Shown in pieces: positions 5,145-5,965 of a stretch of 5,965 nucleotides of DNA (position 1 is the stretch's first letter; each line of letters opens with the position of its first letter). Made by a program: the position numbers and the translations under genes. The notes under the pieces are model-generated. The model ran no database searches and was not told where the DNA came from. It was given only the letters and a program-made list of their open reading frames with translations. This DNA comes from an uncultured Pseudomonadales bacterium (lineage in GTDB: Bacteria > Pseudomonadota > Gammaproteobacteria > Pseudomonadales > Porticoccaceae). Location: the NCBI GenBank assembly GCA_905478725.1, contig CAJQJT010000201.1, positions 1-5,965 of the forward strand. The letters are read 5' to 3'.

Positions 5145-5965
5145 TTGATTAAGCCCCATGGATCAGACCAGCTAAACCCTCTTTTAGTCGACGACGCCCA
5201 GCGGCAGGCGCTGCTGCAAGAAGCAGAGTCTCTGCCTTCGCTGCTGCTAAACTCAGCCGCAGCGGCCAACGCCGTAATGCTCGGTGCGGGATATTTTAAT
5301 CCGCTAAAGGGCTATATGAACCTCGCTGATGCGCTCAGTGTTTCTGCTTCATTGCACACCACTGAAGGCCTGTTTTGGCCCGTGCCAGTGATCAATCTGA
5401 CCAAGGATATTTCGGCTATCAGCGGCGCTAGCCGTATTGCCCTGAGAGACCCCAATACTGAAGGTCATCCGGTGATCGCGGTAATGGATGTTGCGGCAAT
5501 TGAAGAGGTCAGCGCGGCACAGATTGAATCTATGGCGGCCGATATTTTTGGCACCTTGGATCCTCAGCATCCAGGTGTTGCGACCTTTAATAATCTGGGC
5601 AATCACTTGGTTTCCGGTGATATTCAGGTGTTGAGCCTGAGCTACTTCCAAGCGGATTTTCCCGATACCTTCCGCACGGCAACTGAAATTCGCGATGAAA
5701 TCGCCCAGCGCGGATGGAACAAGGTTGTGGCCTTCCAAACTCGCAACCCCATGCACCGTGCTCACGAAGAGCTCTGCCACATGGCTATGGAGCGTCTAGG
5801 CGCCGATGGTATTGTCGTGCACATGTTGCTCGGCAAACTCAAACAGGGCGATATCCCCGCTTCCGTGCGTGATGACTGTATCCGCAAAATGGTTGAGCTG
5901 TATTTCCCTGAGAACACTGTGATGGTTACAGGTTACGGTTTCGACATGCTCTATGCCGGACCCCG
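5145..5965 (+). CDS. sat: ATP sulfurylase (homo-oligomeric sulfate adenylyltransferase), N-terminal part (runs off right edge)
   Basis: 273 codons of an enzyme of about 400 residues that makes APS and pyrophosphate from ATP and sulfate. Seen: the start IKPHGSDQLNPLLV, typical of the family; a PUA-like N-terminal domain (to about 165, including GAGYFNPLKGYMN at 47-59); and the start of the nucleotidyltransferase domain with QTRNPMHRAH (198-207), the HIGH-like nucleotide site. MLLGKLKQGDIP (227-238) and VTGYGFDMLYAGP (261-273) follow. The conserved N-terminus begins exactly at a TTG (5145-5147), with GGAG at 5132-5135 and a 9-nt gap; no ATG lies close in frame, so a TTG start is well supported. 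This is the single-gene Sat, not the CysD/CysN pair common in gammaproteobacteria. It pairs with cysC upstream. Confidence 0.95.
   Translation, partial: MIKPHGSDQLNPLLVDDAQRQALLQEAESLPSLLLNSAAAANAVMLGAGYFNPLKGYMNLADALSVSASLHTTEGLFWPVPVINLTKDISAISGASRIALRDPNTEGHPVIAVMDVAAIEEVSAAQIESMAADIFGTLDPQHPGVATFNNLGNHLVSGDIQVLSLSYFQADFPDTFRTATEIRDEIAQRGWNKVVAFQTRNPMHRAHEELCHMAMERLGADGIVVHMLLGKLKQGDIPASVRDDCIRKMVELYFPENTVMVTGYGFDMLYAGP

Noticed and set aside
5349..5780. 143-codon minus-strand frame opposite sat
   Set aside because: It is antisense to the conserved ATP sulfurylase frame, including the QTRNPMH motif; its product is not recognisable.

Overview
The window looks like a chromosomal segment of a marine-type gammaproteobacterium. 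GC content is about 50%, the partial GltX is very close to the Pseudomonas type (HVGT at the HIGH motif), and a LapD/LapG-type gene pair sits beside a Sat-CysC sulfate activation cluster. I infer Gammaproteobacteria, perhaps near Cellvibrionales, from remembered protein families; genus cannot be fixed from this sequence alone.

Layout. Bases 1-515 (minus) hold the N-terminal 171 residues of glutamyl-tRNA synthetase with a recognisable promoter upstream. Bases 634-1185 (minus) encode a 183-residue inner-membrane protein that matches only the N-terminal sensor part of LapD (TM1, periplasmic LapD/MoxY-type domain, TM2) and stops where the HAMP domain should begin. Divergent from it, 1375-2058 (plus) encodes an exported LapG-like transglutaminase-fold protein whose catalytic cysteine is replaced by glycine, while the His and Asp of the triad remain. 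A 14-bp tandem repeat array fills the 90-bp gap to the next, convergent gene. Bases 2149-3327 (minus) encode a CaiB/BaiF-family alpha-methylacyl-CoA racemase with its three catalytic residues intact. Bases 3458-4339 (minus) encode a LysR-type regulator resembling YeiE/CysL. Divergent from it are cysC (APS kinase, 4472-5086) and sat (homo-oligomeric ATP sulfurylase, 5145 to the window end, incomplete).

How the genes work together. Sat makes adenosine phosphosulfate (APS) from sulfate and ATP, and CysC phosphorylates it to PAPS. The adjacent YeiE/CysL-like LysR gene and an ATC-N9-GAT operator candidate about 60 bp before a cysC promoter suggest local sulfur-responsive control.

The most unusual part is 634-2058. 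A LapD receptor that kept its LapG-docking tryptophan but lost every c-di-GMP module faces a LapG homologue that lost its nucleophile and the neighbouring acidic residues. Both halves have lost the canonical activity yet remain open, well-formed genes with export or membrane signals. This suggests a repurposed, c-di-GMP-independent and protease-dead derivative of the Lap adhesion switch, or a pair in early decay.
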